Below are positions 7,051-8,665 of a stretch of 8,665 bases of DNA, piece after piece. The position numbers were made by a program, and so were the translations under genes. The DNA comes from Zymogenus sp964542895 (lineage in GTDB: Bacteria > Desulfobacterota > Zymogenia > Zymogenales > Zymogenaceae): positions 1 to 8,665 of the forward strand of contig CAZIWT010000149.1 in assembly GCA_964542895.1 (NCBI GenBank), written 5' to 3'. The notes under the pieces are model-generated. The model was not told where the DNA came from. It worked only from the letters and a program-made list of their open reading frames with translations, and made no database searches. How positions within the stretch are numbered: the first letter of the stretch is position 1; every line of letters starts with the position of its first letter.

Positions 7051-8628
7051 TTACTTGCCCTTCGCCTCAAGGTAGCTCCTGTACCGGGCCACCCTCGATA
7101 TCGCGGTCATTGCCCTCTCCATCGTCGGGAAGACCGCGGCGCCCGCCTCGGTGAACACTTTTTGTGCCCTTCTCCACTCCAACTCGAGCTCCATATCCTC
7201 GTCGCTCTCGGTCGTGCTCGTCCTGGGAAGGACGCAGATCACCGGCTTCCCGTATTTCTCTATGACCCCCTTCACCCCCTTGGAGAGCTCCGGGTAAAAG
7301 GCGTAAGCAGAGAGGGGGATGGTGTCGTCTCCTGACAGCTTCTTGAACATAACCTGAATGTGAAAAAGAAGTTGAATTAGGAGGAGGTAGTCGATTCCAT
7401 CCACCCTTGCCGCCGTGTCGAGAAAACCGGTCATTACCGCGGGCGGTATCATCGGATTTCCCGTATCTATGGGATTGCCGGGATTGCTCCCTTTTGGTGG
7501 GAGGTTTTTTCTGATCTCTTCCTGAACGTCGGCCGGGAACCGCGGCATGTCAAGCCCCATATCCTCCGCAAGGTCGGCGGCCTCGACGCATAGCGCCCCG
7601 CCGCCACCCATCATGGCGATGTTCCCTCTACCCCCGGAATTGCTCAGGGGATAGCTTCGGGAATAAATATTGCAAAAGGCGGACATCGCGTCGACCATAT
7701 CCTCAAGGCCCGAGGCCCTCACCGCCCCGGTCTGTCTGAAGACGGCGTCCCAGACCGTCCTGCTTCCCCCCATCGACGCCGTGTGGCTCATGACGGCCCT
7801 GCCGCCGGCTGTCGTCATTCCCCCCTTCCAGACTACCACCGGCTTCTTTAAGGTCACCTCTTTCAATAGATCGAGAAACCTCTCCCCGTCAGACACCCCC
7901 TCGAGGTACGCGGCGATGACCCTGGTGTCCTCGTCTTCGGCGAAGTATTCGAGGAGGTCGACCTCGTTTACGTCAACTCCGTTTCCGTAGCTTACTGCAG
8001 CGGAAAACCGAACGCCGCTTCCCTTGGCGAGCTGACAGAGGTCTGCGGTGAGGCCGCCGCTCTGGGCGAAAAAGCCGACCGGCCCGGACTCGGTGGAGAA
8101 TCCCGATCCTGGGATAATGGTCACTCCCGCCTTCGGGGAATAGGTTCCGAAGCAGTTGGGGCCGATGACCCGGATCCCCTCGTCGGCAATCGCCCTTATC
8201 TCGTCCTCCAGCGCCGCCCCGGCCTCTCCCTCCTCGCTGAAGCCCGCCGACATAATAACGGCGCCCGAAATCCCGGCATCGAGCGCATCTCTCAACGCTT
8301 CGGGAACGTACGGGGCCGGGATCACTATGACGGCGAGATCGGGGACCTCCGGCAGATTGGACAGCGACCGATAGGCCTTGACACCCATTATCTCGTCCGC
8401 CTTATCGCTTATCGGATATATGTTGCCTTTAAATCCGATGTTCGTTATGGCCGACTGGTAGACCCAACCGTATTTCCCCGGATTCGGCGAGGCGCCTATT
8501 ATCGCCACCGACCTCGGGTGGATTATCCTGTCAAGCCGCTCGAGACGCTCACCCTTTTCTTCGATTCCCTTCCGTCCGTCCCTTCCTTTATTTTCTTCTT
8601 TGACCTTTTGTTTAATATTGTCTTTCAT
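7051..8628 (-). CDS. ADP-forming acyl-CoA synthetase, alpha subunit
   Basis: Alpha subunit of the NDP-forming acyl-CoA (acetyl-CoA-type) synthetase family. It interconverts acyl-CoA + ADP + Pi and acid + CoA + ATP through a phosphohistidine, in the cytoplasm. The 525-aa product has a CoA-binding Rossmann domain (about 27-160; RSVAIIGAS at 39-47, GPNCFG at 156-161), a first ligase domain (about 182-320; AQSGG at 188-192), and the phosphohistidine motif SHTA with H282. A second ligase-type domain (about 335-505) carries GNPID. The common SHTG motif has Ala in place of Gly here. No ATP-grasp (beta) domain is fused, and none is encoded downstream, so the partner must lie beyond 8665 or elsewhere. 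The first 30 residues are Lys/Glu-rich and not typical. The ATG at 8628 has a weak ribosome site; a GTG at 8637, two codons after an in-frame TGA, would give 528 aa. Acyl substrate unknown. Confidence 0.92.
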   Translation of the reverse strand: MKDNIKQKVKEENKGRDGRKGIEEKGERLERLDRIIHPRSVAIIGASPNPGKYGWVYQSAITNIGFKGNIYPISDKADEIMGVKAYRSLSNLPEVPDLAVIVIPAPYVPEALRDALDAGISGAVIMSAGFSEEGEAGAALEDEIRAIADEGIRVIGPNCFGTYSPKAGVTIIPGSGFSTESGPVGFFAQSGGLTADLCQLAKGSGVRFSAAVSYGNGVDVNEVDLLEYFAEDEDTRVIAAYLEGVSDGERFLDLLKEVTLKKPVVVWKGGMTTAGGRAVMSHTASMGGSRTVWDAVFRQTGAVRASGLEDMVDAMSAFCNIYSRSYPLSNSGGRGNIAMMGGGGALCVEAADLAEDMGLDMPRFPADVQEEIRKNLPPKGSNPGNPIDTGNPMIPPAVMTGFLDTAARVDGIDYLLLIQLLFHIQVMFKKLSGDDTIPLSAYAFYPELSKGVKGVIEKYGKPVICVLPRTSTTESDEDMELELEWRRAQKVFTEAGAAVFPTMERAMTAISRVARYRSYLEAKGK

Positions 8629-8665
8629 CCGCTTCACTATTCAATAAAAACAGGTCCAACATTAC

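Overview
The window looks like part of the chromosome of an anaerobic or microaerophilic bacterium. The clues are an oxygen-independent class II (cobalamin-dependent) ribonucleotide reductase, an ADP-forming acyl-CoA synthetase alpha subunit, and a small HTH plus zinc-ribbon regulator of a type best known from archaea and from syntrophic or Deltaproteobacteria-like bacteria. I lean towards a Desulfobacterota-like lineage, but nothing here fixes the taxon. Most genes are moderately G+C-rich (positions 8221-8280 hold 39 G/C of 60; 1861-1920 hold 31 of 60). The orphan gene at 3244-4401 and the leader at 1-441 are strikingly A+T-rich (3781-3840 hold 14 G/C of 60).

Layout. 1-441 is a non-coding, A+T-rich upstream region. 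It carries a TTGACA-17-TAAAAA promoter with a near-perfect NrdR box in its spacer, then a leader of about 270 nt with competing inverted repeats. 442-3156 (+) is nrdJ, 904 codons, with an unusually long acidic N-terminal extension. 3244-4401 (+) is an A+T-rich orphan gene with a weak PD-(D/E)XK nuclease-like signature. Convergent to it, on the minus strand, a likely two-gene operon reads from about 6043 down to 4522: a NimA/pyridoxamine-phosphate-oxidase-like flavoprotein (5413-5871), then a Tat-exported metallo-beta-lactamase-fold hydrolase (4522-5385). It is preceded by a near-consensus promoter. Divergent from this operon is a small four-helix membrane protein (6166-6570, +). A second minus-strand operon follows: an ADP-forming acyl-CoA synthetase alpha subunit (7051-8628) and, 23 bp downstream, an HTH/Zn-ribbon regulator (6707-7027). 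A hairpin just past the regulator may end that transcript.

How the parts fit. NrdJ makes deoxynucleotides without oxygen and appears to be under NrdR control. The synthetase alpha subunit would make ATP or acyl-CoA in fermentative or syntrophic metabolism, and its matching ATP-grasp beta subunit is not in the window. The flavoprotein and exported hydrolase pair has no assigned substrate. I see no rRNA, tRNA, CRISPR array, insertion sequence or phage gene. The least explained items are the A+T-rich orphan gene, the nrdJ leader and the nrdJ acidic extension.
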